Shown here piece by piece: positions 53,205-61,540 of a stretch of 64,000 nucleotides of DNA (position 1 is the stretch's first letter; the number at the start of each line of letters is the position of its first letter). Both the position numbers and the translations under genes were made by a program. Source of the DNA: DATFQI01 sp963816955 (GTDB lineage Bacteria > Actinomycetota > Thermoleophilia > Solirubrobacterales > Solirubrobacteraceae); contig CAWFME010000007.1 in the NCBI GenBank assembly GCA_963816955.1, positions 62,001 to 126,000 on the forward strand. The letters run 5' to 3'. A model generated the notes under the pieces. That model made no database searches. It was not told where the DNA came from and saw nothing but the letters and a program-made list of their open reading frames with translations.

Positions 53205-53435
53205 GTGATTCCAGTGGTGCTCCTGGTCGGCCTTCTAGTCGGCCGTTGGTGGTTCATCCCGATCGCGGGCATCGGTTGGGCGGTATTGCTGCTTGCCGAC
53301 GGCACATGCGACTTGCGCTGCTCGCCGGGCGCTTGGGCGTTCGCCGCAGTCAATGCGACAGTCGGAGTTGCCATCCGCAAGGCCGTCGTCACCCTCATCC
53401 GTTTCGCTCGCCGCGTGTGGAGCGCCCCTTCCTAG
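53205..53435 (+). CDS. Small two-helix membrane protein
   Basis: A 76-residue protein from GTG 53205, which has AAGGGA just upstream. It has two hydrophobic spans (VVLLVGLLVGRWWFIPIAGI, then WAFAAVNATVGVAIRKAVV) and a basic C-terminus. Unrecognised. Confidence 0.6.
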   Translation: MIPVVLLVGLLVGRWWFIPIAGIGWAVLLLADGTCDLRCSPGAWAFAAVNATVGVAIRKAVVTLIRFARRVWSAPS

Positions 53436-53479
53436 CCGACAGGGCCTCTACCGCCGGAGCTTGCGCCGGACGGTATGAG

Positions 53480-53577
53480 CGACTGCGGTGGTGGCTTGGG
53501 GCAGAAGCGAAACTCCGGACGAAGGATCCCGAAGGCGTTTCGCGCGGCACTCCCGGTCAGGACGAACGCAGCAGTCG
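53480..53577 (+). repeat. Cassette site 11
   Basis: Outer perfect 7-bp arms CGACTGC (53480-53486) and GCAGTCG (53571-53577). Within them left box GGCTTGGGGCA (53493-53503) and degenerate right box GTCAGGACGAACGC (53556-53569). Confidence 0.55.
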
Positions 53578-53580
53578 GCG

Positions 53581-53916
53581 TCAGTCACCGGGTGGGTGAG
53601 CATCCCAGTACGTGTCGAGCTCCTCGCGGCCCTCCCGCCAAGCACGTTCGCCGTCCGGCGTCCATTTGAACCAGTAGCGGCGCAGGCTCGCGTCGGTGCG
53701 CGGGTCTGTCGTGAGCACGAGGTGCACCTTCGGCTCCGCGAGTTCCCAGGCCTCAACTAAGCCACCTACTAGAAGCTCGCGCAGGGCATTGACGACTTCC
53801 TGCTCGCCTACGAGCGCTAGGCCGCACGGGGCTGCTTCGCCCTGATCACGAAGTGTTTCCAGGCTTTCTATGTCGTCCGCAAGTCCGTCGAGGACCATGA
53901 GCGTCAGTCTCGGCAT
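53581..53916 (-). CDS. Putative winged-helix protein
   Basis: About 111 residues. It reads GEQEVVNALRELLVGGLVEA, a winged-helix-like core, then YWFKWTPDGERAWREGREEL. It may be a small DNA-binding regulator; not assigned. ATG 53916 begins PRLTLMVLDGLADD. Confidence 0.55.
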   Translation of the reverse strand: MPRLTLMVLDGLADDIESLETLRDQGEAAPCGLALVGEQEVVNALRELLVGGLVEAWELAEPKVHLVLTTDPRTDASLRRYWFKWTPDGERAWREGREELDTYWDAHPPGD

Positions 53917-53944
53917 CTCCAGAGCGACATCGTGCCGGATGCCG

Positions 53945-53975
53945 GCGCTCCATCGAGGCAACAGCGAAGCGCGAC
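53945..53975 (+). repeat. Cassette site 12 (left-box type)
   Basis: Arms GCGCT/AGCGC enclose CATCGAGGCAACAGC (53951-53965). No clear right box; the last site of the array. No gene is evident from here to 54158. Confidence 0.45.
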
Positions 53976-54158
53976 AAGTACGCCCTACGACCGATTTCCC
54001 TGCACCGCAGACTCAAGCCTCACGGCGCCCTACTCCTCCACGGACGAGACGCAGGCCCATCTCAGGCGCCAGCTCCAGAAGCCATGTCCCTGGCACCTAC
54101 GCAACTACGAACAGACAGAGACACACACACACCCTTGCATTGAGAATGCAGGTCGGTG

Positions 54159-54539
54159 CTACGGGGGACCCCGTGGCCCGTCGCCGGCGGGCGGCCACTC
54201 GGACTGCTGACCGTCCTTTCGGCTCTCGGCGCGCTGGACCGCGAGGGCCACAAGTGGCGCAACCGTGAGCGGACCGTAGTTCCACCACTGATCGTTCGGC
54301 CACAGCAGATAGGCGATCCCGCCGAGGGGTGCAATCAGTACTGCAGCAATCCACTGGACCTTGAGCGGCAGCACTCGGTGCAGCCAGTAGAAAATCAGGC
54401 AGAGCAACGGCAGGGTTAGGGCGCCGTTCAGTTGGTACGTGCCCACACCCGGGCTCTTGGCGTAGGCGATGACGCCTATGAGAGCGAGCACGACTGCCGC
54501 GATCACTGCGCTTGCCCACAGGACCGTCCGCTGAGTCAT
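54159..54539 (-). CDS. Hypothetical four-helix membrane protein
   Basis: A 126-residue protein with spans VLWASAVIAAVVLALIGVIA, LTLPLLCLIFYWLHRVLPL, WIAAVLIAPLGGIAYLLW and YGPLTVAPLVALAVQ, and a Pro/Gly-rich tail. Unrecognised. It is divergent from the relaxase gene. The intervening 160 bp may hold the origin of transfer, but no specific motif was identified. Confidence 0.6.
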   Translation of the reverse strand: MTQRTVLWASAVIAAVVLALIGVIAYAKSPGVGTYQLNGALTLPLLCLIFYWLHRVLPLKVQWIAAVLIAPLGGIAYLLWPNDQWWNYGPLTVAPLVALAVQRAESRKDGQQSEWPPAGDGPRGPP

Positions 54540-54702
54540 GCACGGAGTCTCACCGGTTTAGCGATCTGACGAGCCAACAGTCGGCGAATCGTGGCCCGCG
54601 CACGGTCGGAACTACATGTTCAGCGGGGTGGCGGGGCCTCGGTTCGCAGATCTCTTTAGGAACTCGATGGCCCAAACGGGGTTCTCGTCGGCCTGATAGG
54701 CG

Positions 54703-57333
54703 ATGGTCTCCATCGGCAAGCTCGGAACAGGCCAAGCGAAGTACTACCTCGACCAGGCCGAGCTGCCCTTGTCCAGGGCGTCCGCGGTGTCCAGCGGGGT
54801 CGAGGACTACTACGTCGGAGGATCTGAGCCTGCGGGCCACTGGTGCGGGCGCTCGGCCGCGCGGCTGGGTCTGAGCGGCAAGGTCGACAGCGACGCTCTT
54901 CACGCGATCCTCGCCGGGGAGCATCCGGCGACCGGGGAGCTGTTGCGCCGGCGCGGGCGCGTGCCGGGGTTCGATGTGACGTTCTCAGCCCCCAAGAGCG
55001 TGAGCGTCGTGTTCGGCCTCGGCCAGGCCGAGGTACGGGCCGCGGTGCAGCGCGCGCACGACGTCGCGGTGGCGGAGGGCTTCGGCTATCTGGAGCGCCA
55101 GGTGGCGTTCGGGCGGCGCGGGACCGACGGGGTGGAGCGCATCGAGGCCGAGGGTCTGGTCGCGGCGGCGTTCGTACATCGCACGAGCCGGGCGGGAGAC
55201 CCGCATCTGCACACGCACGTACTCGTCGCGAACCTCGTCCACGGTCGGGACGGGCGCTGGTCCGCGCTGGATGCGCGGCTGCTGTACGCGCACGCCAAGA
55301 CGGCGAGCTTCCTCTACCAGGCGGCACTGCGGGCCGAGCTCACGCGCGAGCTCGGGATCGGGTGGGAGCCGGTGCGCAACGGCATCGCCGAGCTCTCCGG
55401 GGTGGATGAGCGGGTGCGGCGGGCGTTCTCGCGGCGCCGGGGCGAGATCGAGGCCGAGATGCGCAGGCTCGGGACGCGCAGCGCGCGCTCGGCGCAGGTC
55501 GCCGCGCTCGAGACGCGGCGCGCGAAGGACTATCGCGTCCGAGCCGAGAACCTGCGCGGCGAGTGGTGCGAGCGGGCGGCCAGCCAGGGATTCGGCCGGC
55601 ACTCGCTGAACCGCGCGCTACGTCCCCGCCGCCGTGAACCGCGCCCCGTGACGGTCGAGCATGTCTTCGCGCAGTTGGCCGGCCCGGAAGGACTGACGGC
55701 CACTCGCGCGAGCTTCACCCGCCGCGACGTCGTGCGCGCCCTGTGCGAGCGGCTGCCAGTCGGCACGCTGCCCAGGGAGATCGAGCGAGCCGCCGATCGC
55801 TTCCTGATCTGTGACCTCGTCGTGCCGTTGCTCGACCAGCCACAGGAACGCCCGCTGATCACGACTGAGGGCCGGCGCTTCCCGGCGGGGGAGGAGCGCA
55901 GCTACTCGACGCCCGAACTGCTGCTGCTCGAGGGCTGGATCATCGACCGCGCCCTCCACACCCGGGACACCGCACGCCGCCAGGTCGCCGAGCCCGTCGT
56001 CGAGCACGCCCTCTCCGCGGATGCGTTCCTCAGCACCGAGCAGCAGCAGCTCGTCCGCCGTCTCACGCGCGCGGGGGATGGCGTCGCGGTGGTCGTGGGT
56101 CGGGCCGGCACGGGCAAGACCACGGCGCTGGCGACCGCGCACGCCGTCTGGGCTGAGGCCGGCATCCCTGTGCTCGGCTGCGCCGTCGCGCGCCGCGCCG
56201 CGCAGGAGCTCGAGTCGGGTAGCGGGATCCCGTCGACGTCGGTCGCGGCGCTGCTGGCCACCCTCGAGCGGCCTGATGCGCGACTGCCCGACGAAGCGGT
56301 GCTCGTCGTCGACGAGGCCGGTCTGCTCGGCACGCGCGACGCAGCCCGGATGCTCGGCCATGTCAACGACGCCCGCGGCAAGCTCGTGCTGGTCGGCGAC
56401 CCGCACCAGCTGCCATCGATCGCCGCCGGCGGCCTGCTCGCCGGACTTGCCACCCGGCTCGAGCCGATCGAGCTCACCGAGAACCGCCGACAGCACCACG
56501 CCTGGGAGCGCACGGCACTCGAACGCCTCCGCGACGGGCCGGTCGAGCCGGCGCTCGCCGCCTACGCCGCCCACGGCCGCATCACCCATGCGCGCGACCG
56601 CTCGGACGTCCTCGAGCGGCTCGTCGCCGATTGGCAGGCAACCGGCGATCCCGACGCCACCGTGATGATCGCTCACTACCGCCGCGATGTCGCCGAGCTC
56701 AACGCTCGCGCCCGCAGCGCGATGCGCGCCGTCGGAGCCTTGGGCGGCGAGGAGCTCGAGGCAGGCGGGCTGCGGTTCGCCGTCGGCGACCGGACCGTCG
56801 TGCGCCGCAACGACCGTCGCCTGGACGTGCGGAACGGCGACCGGGGCACGATCACTGCGATCGATCCCGCCGCCGGCACGCTGACGCTGCGCATCGGTGA
56901 CCGCGAGCGGACACTCGCACGCGCGTTCCTCGAGCGCCGCACGCGCGCCGGAGACCCCACCCTGCAGCACGGCTACGCGATCACCGCCTACGTCGCCCAG
57001 GGCCTCACGTGCCAAACCGCGCTCGTGCTCGTCCACGACGACGCCGACCGCGAATGGGCCTACACAGCACTCAGCCGCGGTCGCGAGCGCAACCAGCTCT
57101 ACACCGTCACCGACACGGCTCGCGACCGCGACGAGTACGCGCCCGCAGCACCGACCCGAGACCCCGACGAGCGCCTCGGCGCGGCGCTCGGCCGCAGCCG
57201 CCAGCAGCAGCTCGCCACCGACCATGCCGTCGACGTGGTGCGCCGCGCTCGGGCTCGGGACGAGCTCGCTCAGGCCCGAGAGCGACGCGAGCACTCCCGC
57301 AGCGCAGACCGCGGCATCGGGATCGAGCGGTGA
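54703..57333 (+). CDS. MobF family conjugative relaxase with helicase domain (TraI/TrwC-like)
   Basis: Nicks the origin of transfer and unwinds DNA for mobilisation; 876 residues. The relaxase domain (1-300) has N-terminal Tyr residues (GQAKYYLDQAE, EDYYVGG), DVTFSAPKSVSVVFGL and the three-His metal motif HLHTHVLVANL. The SF1 helicase part has Walker A VVGRAGTGKTTAL, Walker B VLVVDEAGLLG, GDPHQLPSI and the C-terminal YAITAYVAQGLTCQTALVLV. The frame is intact. It defines the element as mobilizable. Confidence 0.95.
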   Translation: MVSIGKLGTGQAKYYLDQAELPLSRASAVSSGVEDYYVGGSEPAGHWCGRSAARLGLSGKVDSDALHAILAGEHPATGELLRRRGRVPGFDVTFSAPKSVSVVFGLGQAEVRAAVQRAHDVAVAEGFGYLERQVAFGRRGTDGVERIEAEGLVAAAFVHRTSRAGDPHLHTHVLVANLVHGRDGRWSALDARLLYAHAKTASFLYQAALRAELTRELGIGWEPVRNGIAELSGVDERVRRAFSRRRGEIEAEMRRLGTRSARSAQVAALETRRAKDYRVRAENLRGEWCERAASQGFGRHSLNRALRPRRREPRPVTVEHVFAQLAGPEGLTATRASFTRRDVVRALCERLPVGTLPREIERAADRFLICDLVVPLLDQPQERPLITTEGRRFPAGEERSYSTPELLLLEGWIIDRALHTRDTARRQVAEPVVEHALSADAFLSTEQQQLVRRLTRAGDGVAVVVGRAGTGKTTALATAHAVWAEAGIPVLGCAVARRAAQELESGSGIPSTSVAALLATLERPDARLPDEAVLVVDEAGLLGTRDAARMLGHVNDARGKLVLVGDPHQLPSIAAGGLLAGLATRLEPIELTENRRQHHAWERTALERLRDGPVEPALAAYAAHGRITHARDRSDVLERLVADWQATGDPDATVMIAHYRRDVAELNARARSAMRAVGALGGEELEAGGLRFAVGDRTVVRRNDRRLDVRNGDRGTITAIDPAAGTLTLRIGDRERTLARAFLERRTRAGDPTLQHGYAITAYVAQGLTCQTALVLVHDDADREWAYTALSRGRERNQLYTVTDTARDRDEYAPAAPTRDPDERLGAALGRSRQQQLATDHAVDVVRRARARDELAQARERREHSRSADRGIGIER

Positions 57334-57390
57334 ACCCCATTTTCGAGAGCCGGCCGCTCGACGGCCTGAAGCGAGGACAGAAAGGACGCA

Positions 57391-57675
57391 ATGGCCTACT
57401 TGGACACCGACCTGCTCAAGCCCACCGACGTCGCCCGCCGCCTCGGCGTCTCGCGCTCCTGGGTCTACGACGCGGCAGCGAGCGGCCGCATCCCGTGTGT
57501 GCGCCTCGGTGGGCCCGACGGGCCGCTGCGATTCTTGCCGAAGGACGTCGAGAACTGGCTCGAGCACGCGCGGCGTAACTGGCTCCCTGGCGAGACCTCG
57601 ATGCGGGCGGCGCAGCGAGCCGCGAGCACCGCGCGCAGCGGAGCACCGCAGCTACGGCTCGCCGACGATCTCTGA
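57391..57675 (+). CDS. Excisionase-like helix-turn-helix protein
   Basis: A 94-residue MerR-type HTH (HTH_17) protein. It reads LKPTDVARRLGVSRSWVYDA, ASGRIPCVRL and LRFLPKDVENWLEHAR. Such proteins direct integrase toward excision. It has a good AGGACGC region before the ATG and follows the relaxase by 57 nt. Confidence 0.85.
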   Translation: MAYLDTDLLKPTDVARRLGVSRSWVYDAAASGRIPCVRLGGPDGPLRFLPKDVENWLEHARRNWLPGETSMRAAQRAASTARSGAPQLRLADDL

Positions 57676-57831
57676 CTCACTCCGAACAACTGTTTCAGGC
57701 ACGTCGGTGGATCAGGCATGATGCCGGCCGGTGGCGCCACGTTGGGAGACTGGAGTCGCAGTTGGCTTGCTGGGCCCGGATCGGGCGGCCGCACTTGACG
57801 TGATCGTCGCTGAGTTGCGAAGCGCTCGCGG

Positions 57832-58185
57832 TTGGGCGTCATTCTGACCGCAGACCGCGAGATGGCCAAGTGGGCGTGGGTCGTCAAGGAGATTGTCGAC
57901 GGCCGCTACGACGCCATGGTCGAGGAGTACCACAACGATCTCGACAGCCGGAAGATCCTGGACGTCGTGCTCGGGACCGTTGACGAGGGGCTCCGGAAAC
58001 CGCTCGGCGACTGGCTACTGCCGCACGACCGCCGGTTCGAGGAAGCGACACTGCTCCTAGCACGGCCGATCGCGGGGTCCTCTGATCCGAAGCGCTCGAC
58101 GGCGGCGTGGAGGGGGTATTGGCGTGTTCCGAGGGCGCTTGGTCCGGAGCTACGGGAGGGGCTCGTCCGGCGGGGTCTCGTTTGA
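57832..58185 (+). CDS. Hypothetical protein, possibly longer with a frameshift
   Basis: About 117 residues, unrecognised: EMAKWAWVVKEIVDGRYDAM, DSRKILDVVLGTVDEGLRKP, RAWRGYWRVPR-like end. A frame beginning at GTG 57731 (VAPRWETGVAVGLLGPDRAA) ends at 57846. It would join this one if one base were missing near 57,830, giving a protein of about 150 residues. The 3' end overlaps the convergent XRE gene. Confidence 0.45.
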   Translation: MGVILTADREMAKWAWVVKEIVDGRYDAMVEEYHNDLDSRKILDVVLGTVDEGLRKPLGDWLLPHDRRFEEATLLLARPIAGSSDPKRSTAAWRGYWRVPRALGPELREGLVRRGLV

Positions 58186-58491
58186 GCCGAGGACCGTGAC
58201 AGAGCCGTCGCCAAACCTAACGACGATCTCGAGCTCGCCACCGAGCGCTCGGACGTAACGCTGGAGCGTCGACAGTCGCACGTCGTCCTCGCGTTCGATC
58301 CGCGACACGTTCGGGCGGCTGGTCTCTAAGTGCGTGGCGACGTGCGCTTGGGTTACGCCGCGTCGTTCGCGGAGTTCGTTGAGCGCAATATCCAGCTCGA
58401 CGCTTCTCTTGATCGACTCGACACGCTCACGGTCGGGTGGGCGACGCCGGCGGATCTCCTTCGCGTGGACTGGCTGGCGCGCGACGTTCAT
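58150..58491 (-). CDS. XRE family helix-turn-helix regulator
   Basis: A 113-residue protein. The HTH is IALNELRERRGVTQAHVATH then LETSRPNVSRIEREDDVRLS, followed by LQRYVRALGGELEIVVRFGD. This is the pattern of antitoxin-like XRE proteins (HigA-type), but no toxin gene lies beside it. It may control element genes. Confidence 0.82.
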   Translation of the reverse strand: MNVARQPVHAKEIRRRRPPDRERVESIKRSVELDIALNELRERRGVTQAHVATHLETSRPNVSRIEREDDVRLSTLQRYVRALGGELEIVVRFGDGSVTVLGSNETPPDEPLP

Positions 58492-58567
58492 GGACGTGAT
58501 GAAAGCATTACCCGACGGCGATAGTAGGTCGCGAGCTTGCCGCCGTGCCGGCGGATAGCGTGAGCCC

Positions 58568-58960
58568 GTGGCGGTGTGGGCAGCCAAGTTGCGTCGCGCG
58601 GCGTACCGAGTGGAGGCGATTCCAGCTGAGGGGCAGTCCGTCTATCGAACGATCGGCCGGAGCGAACCGCGCGAGTGGGACTTCCAGTCGGACCATGGGA
58701 AGGGTCGGCCACGCGGCCCGCAACAGGACTACATCGACTACGTGGGCCTGTCGGTGTTCGGAACTGAGGATGCCGCTCGCGAGAACGCGGTTCGGTTCCC
58801 GAAGCTGATCGTGCGGGTGCAGCTCGAGGAGGGCTGCGGATTCATGATCGCGCGCACGTACGCCGATGTGGATGAGCACTACACGGTGTGGGGAGACCCC
58901 GAGGAGCTGCTCGCCAGAGTGGAGCTCCCCGTATCGAGGTTCGATGAGGACCCAAGCTAG
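58568..58960 (+). CDS. Hypothetical protein
   Basis: About 130 residues, unrecognised: KLRRAAYRVEAIPAEGQSVY, IDYVGLSVFGTEDAARENAV, and ADVDEHYTVWGDPEELLARV. Likely alpha/beta and cytosolic. GTG start; divergent from the XRE gene. Confidence 0.55.
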   Translation: MAVWAAKLRRAAYRVEAIPAEGQSVYRTIGRSEPREWDFQSDHGKGRPRGPQQDYIDYVGLSVFGTEDAARENAVRFPKLIVRVQLEEGCGFMIARTYADVDEHYTVWGDPEELLARVELPVSRFDEDPS

Positions 58961-58983
58961 ACTCGCCGAATAGGAGCGACTGC

Positions 58984-59205
58984 ATGACCTACGCAATGCT
59001 CTACGCCGAGACCGGCGACATCGTCGGCACCTATGAGTCTCGCGAGCGCGCGATGACCGATCTCGTGGCGTTCGTTCGAGACCATCCCGAACTCCAGGAC
59101 GAGATCGGCCTCCGTCCATACGACAACGGTCGCCCGGCCGGCGATTTCGAGTCGGCCAGCGCTCTCGTCGGCGAGGACGCGCTGTCTCAGCCGCACCTCC
59201 TGTAG
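58984..59205 (+). CDS. Hypothetical small protein
   Basis: A 73-residue acidic protein: YAMLYAETGDIVGTYESRER, TDLVAFVRDHPELQDEIGLR. It follows the previous gene by 23 nt with a GGAG ribosome site. It is convergent with the integrase gene. Unrecognised. Confidence 0.6.
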   Translation: MTYAMLYAETGDIVGTYESRERAMTDLVAFVRDHPELQDEIGLRPYDNGRPAGDFESASALVGEDALSQPHLL

Positions 59206-59223
59206 TCGCGACAGCACGGGCCG

Positions 59224-60557
59224 CTATGCCTTTTCGTGCGGCGCTGTAAGCGTGGCGCCGGCGATCATCTCCTCTGTTCGCGCAGCCGCCTCGCGTAAGA
59301 ACGACGTCTCCAGGTGCCCGTAGTGCTCTTCGGTCGTGGTGATCGAGCGGTGGCCGAGTTGGCGCTGGACGAAGATCAGCGGATGGTCGGTCGCTAGCCA
59401 CGCCGTCGCGGCGGTGTGGCGCAACGCGTGGAGCGGCATGTCGCGTAGGCCAGCGTCCTGCAAAGCCCACTCGTGCCAATCGTGCGCCGTCTTGCGGCTC
59501 GGCGGGACGGGCTCGGTTCGGCCCGAATAGCGGCCGCGGAGCGGCGGTGGGCAGAGGAACAGCCAGCCGCCGTCGGCCTGGCCGTTAGCGGTGCGGTCGG
59601 CCCGGAGGTCACGGAGCGTGCCGACGAGCCGCGGCCCCATCTGCACGGAGCGAAAGCGCTTGCCCTTCGTCGGCACGGTCCCGTCGGCGCCGCGCGCCCG
59701 TTGGCGGGAGATTCGGACGACGCCGGCGTCGAGGTCGACGTCCGCCCAACGGGTCGCCAGCGCCTCGGAGATCCGCGCGCCGGTGCCGATCAAGAACTCA
59801 CCGAGCGGCCGGTAGTGCTCGACGCAAGACTCGAGGTAGCGCTCGATCTCGCCCAGTCGCAGGTAGTCGAGCTCGGTGCGCTCCGCTGGCAATGCGCGCA
59901 CGTACTGGCACGGGTTGTGCGCGAGGTGGCCGCGACGGACCGCCTCGCCGAGCGTCATCGACAGGCACGTGCGCGCGTTGTTGACCGTCTTGGCGTTGAG
60001 CTCGCCCGCGTGGACCATCTCGGCCATGTCCGCGAGCCAGCCGCGGACCCGGTCCTCGTCGATCGCCGCGAGCTTGCGGCTCGCCGAACCAGGGCAGCAG
60101 TCGCTTGCGGCCCTGGGTCGCGTAGTCCTGCAGCGTCCCCGCGGTCACGTACGGGCGCTTGGCCTCAAGGACGCTGGCCCAGAACTCCGCGAACGTCTCT
60201 CGCGACGCACGCACCTCGCCCCGCCTCACCGCCTCGACTGCGGCGCGTCTCGCCGCGACCGCGGCAGCCGCGGCTCTCGAACCCGCGGCGCGTGGTCAGC
60301 GAGCCGTCGGACTGGCGGAACACGAACCGCCAACGCGGGCCCGCTGCCGTCTCGTAGCCGTACACGCCGCCCTGGTCGACGACGCGCGCCTCCAATCGCG
60401 CGACGGCCTCGCGCTCCACCACGGCCGGCGGCGGCCGCAGCGACGCCTCGAAGTCGAGCGCCGACGCCTCGTCGGCGAACCTCCGCGCCCGCTGTCTGCC
60501 GTTGTCACGCCAGCGGACGATCCAACGCCCTCGGACACGGTCGAAATGCACGCTCAT
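59224..60557 (-). CDS. Tyrosine site-specific integrase of the element (two frameshifts)
   Basis: About 444 residues after correction. The N-terminal arm-binding part is MSVHFDRVRGRWIVRWRDNG; the core-binding part is FAEFWASVLEAKRPYVTAGT. Catalytic residues are the Arg in GTGARISEALATRWADVD, HALRHTAATAWL, and the LGHRS...EEHYGH end with the nucleophile Tyr. One extra base near 60,270 and one near 60,085 break the frame. Both could be sequencing errors; if real, the element is immobilised. It lies beside tRNA-Leu and reads away from it. Confidence 0.88.
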
Positions 60558-60603
60558 GGCGGCCTCCCGGTTGGAGAACACTGGAGAACAGGGCTGTTCT
60601 CCA

Positions 60604-60624
60604 GTTGTCAGAGGCGTTGCCGCG
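60604..60624 (+). repeat. Third arm-type integrase repeat, right end
   Basis: GTTGTCAGAGGCGTTGCCG matches the repeats at 47246 and 47392. It is preceded by GGAGAAC copies also seen near the left end. Confidence 0.5.
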
Positions 60625-60653
60625 AGCTGTTCGCCCCCCGGGCCGATCGAGAA

Positions 60654-60749
60654 GCCCGAGAACGCGAAAAGCCCCGCCGAGCGGGGCTTTTCGAGGTGCG
60701 CCGAAGAGGACTCGAACCTCCACCCGGTTATCCCGGACCAGGCCCTCAA
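60654..60749. repeat. Right attachment repeat (att, within tRNA-Leu)
   Basis: The 96-bp partner of 47055-47150, covering the terminator and the 3' part of tRNA-Leu up to the anticodon. Confidence 0.88.
60667..60691 (-). terminator. Intrinsic terminator of tRNA-Leu
   Basis: Perfect arms AAAAGCCCCGC and GCGGGGCTTTT with a 3-nt loop. Read on the minus strand it ends in a T run just after the tRNA. Confidence 0.85.
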
Positions 60750-60781
60750 CCTGGCGCGTCTACCAATTCCGCCATCGGCGC
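60697..60781 (-). tRNA. tRNA-Leu (GAG anticodon), integration site
   Basis: An 85-nt class II tRNA. The acceptor pairs GCGCCGA with TCGGCGC and is followed by A. The anticodon stem CCAGG/CCTGG holds TTGAGGG with anticodon GAG. It has a long variable arm and T arm GAGGTTCGAGTCCTC. The 3' half is supplied by the mobile element's att repeat. CCA is not encoded. Confidence 0.96.
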
Positions 60782-60819
60782 GAGGGCGGGGGCGAGTATA
60801 GCCCTGCGGGGTCTTGCGT

Positions 60820-60865
60820 TTGAGTCCGTCCAGCGGGGGCGATACATTCTACGAACACATGTTCG
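60820..60865 (+). promoter_or_regulatory. lexA promoter with SOS box
   Basis: TTGAGT (60820-60825), a 17-nt spacer and TACATT (60843-60848) form a sigma70-like promoter. CGAACACATGTTCG (60852-60865) matches the GAACN4GTTC LexA box of Gram-positive bacteria and overlaps the transcription start, so lexA represses itself. Confidence 0.88.
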
Positions 60866-60913
60866 CTCCACTCGATCAACCCGCCGTGACGGCGATCTGA
60901 GGAGGCCTCTTCC

Positions 60914-61540
60914 GTGGACATCGGCAAGGACCTGACGAAGCGCCAGCAAGAGATCTTCGACTTCATCAAGAAGTACTCGGCGAAGTACGGCTATCCGCCG
61001 ACGGTGCGCGACATCGGCAAGGCGGTCGGCCTGGCGTCGTCGTCGACGGTGCACGCACACCTCGCCAACCTCGAGAAGGTGGGGCTGCTGCGCCGCGACC
61101 CGACGAAGCCGCGCGCGATCGAGCTGCTGGACCGCGCGGTCGGCGCGGTCAAGGACGTCGTGACGCCCAACGGTCTCCCGCTGGTCGGCCATGTGGCCGC
61201 CGGCTCGCCGATCCTGGCGGAGGAGAACATCGAGGAATACGTGACGGTGCCCGATCAGGCGGGCGGCGACGACGGCGAGTACCTGCTGCGGATTCGCGGC
61301 GACTCGATGATCAACGCCGGCATCCTGCCCGACGACTACGTGGTCGTCCGGCCCCAGGACACCGCCGCGGACGGCGAGATCGTGGTCGCCCTCGTCGGCG
61401 AGGAGGCGACCGTCAAGCGCTTCTTCCGCGAGGAGGACCACGTGCGCCTGCAGCCGGAGAACGACGAGCACGAGCCCATCCGCACGCGCGAGGCGCGGGT
61501 GCTGGGCCGCGTGGTCGGTGTGTTGCGGAGGGTCGCATGA
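60914..61540 (+). CDS. lexA: LexA repressor
   Basis: SOS repressor of 208 residues. The N-terminal winged HTH is PPTVRDIGKAVGLASSSTVH. The self-cleavage site is Ala-Gly in HVAAGSPILAEENI, the catalytic Ser is in RGDSMINAGI and the Lys in GEEATVKRFF. GTG start with AGGAGG 8 nt upstream. It is translationally coupled to the next gene by ATGA. Confidence 0.96.
   Translation: MDIGKDLTKRQQEIFDFIKKYSAKYGYPPTVRDIGKAVGLASSSTVHAHLANLEKVGLLRRDPTKPRAIELLDRAVGAVKDVVTPNGLPLVGHVAAGSPILAEENIEEYVTVPDQAGGDDGEYLLRIRGDSMINAGILPDDYVVVRPQDTAADGEIVVALVGEEATVKRFFREEDHVRLQPENDEHEPIRTREARVLGRVVGVLRRVA

Larger units (their letters stand above)
47055..60749. mobile_element. Integrative mobilizable element in tRNA-Leu with small-gene cassette array
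   Basis: About 13.7 kb bounded by 96-bp direct repeats that include the 3' half and terminator of tRNA-Leu. It carries a tyrosine integrase next to the intact tRNA, excisionase, MobF relaxase-helicase, XRE regulator and an array of about a dozen single small genes separated by conserved palindromic sites. No type IV secretion genes are seen, so transfer would need a helper. Base composition is visibly less GC-biased than the flanks. Confidence 0.85.

Noticed and set aside
47826..54158. A standard integron cassette array with attC sites and IntI
   Set aside because: The repeated boxes are GAGGCA/CAGGCG types, not RYYYAAC/GTTRRRY pairs, and the only recombinase is a phage-type integrase beside tRNA-Leu. 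Isolated GTTRRRY matches near 48,500 lack a partner.
54540..54702. Origin of transfer
   Set aside because: The position before the relaxase fits, but I could not identify a nic-like motif or a strong inverted repeat with confidence.
58150..58960. Toxin-antitoxin pair made of the XRE gene and the divergent hypothetical gene
   Set aside because: The genes are divergent, and the hypothetical protein shows no RelE/HigB-like toxin features.
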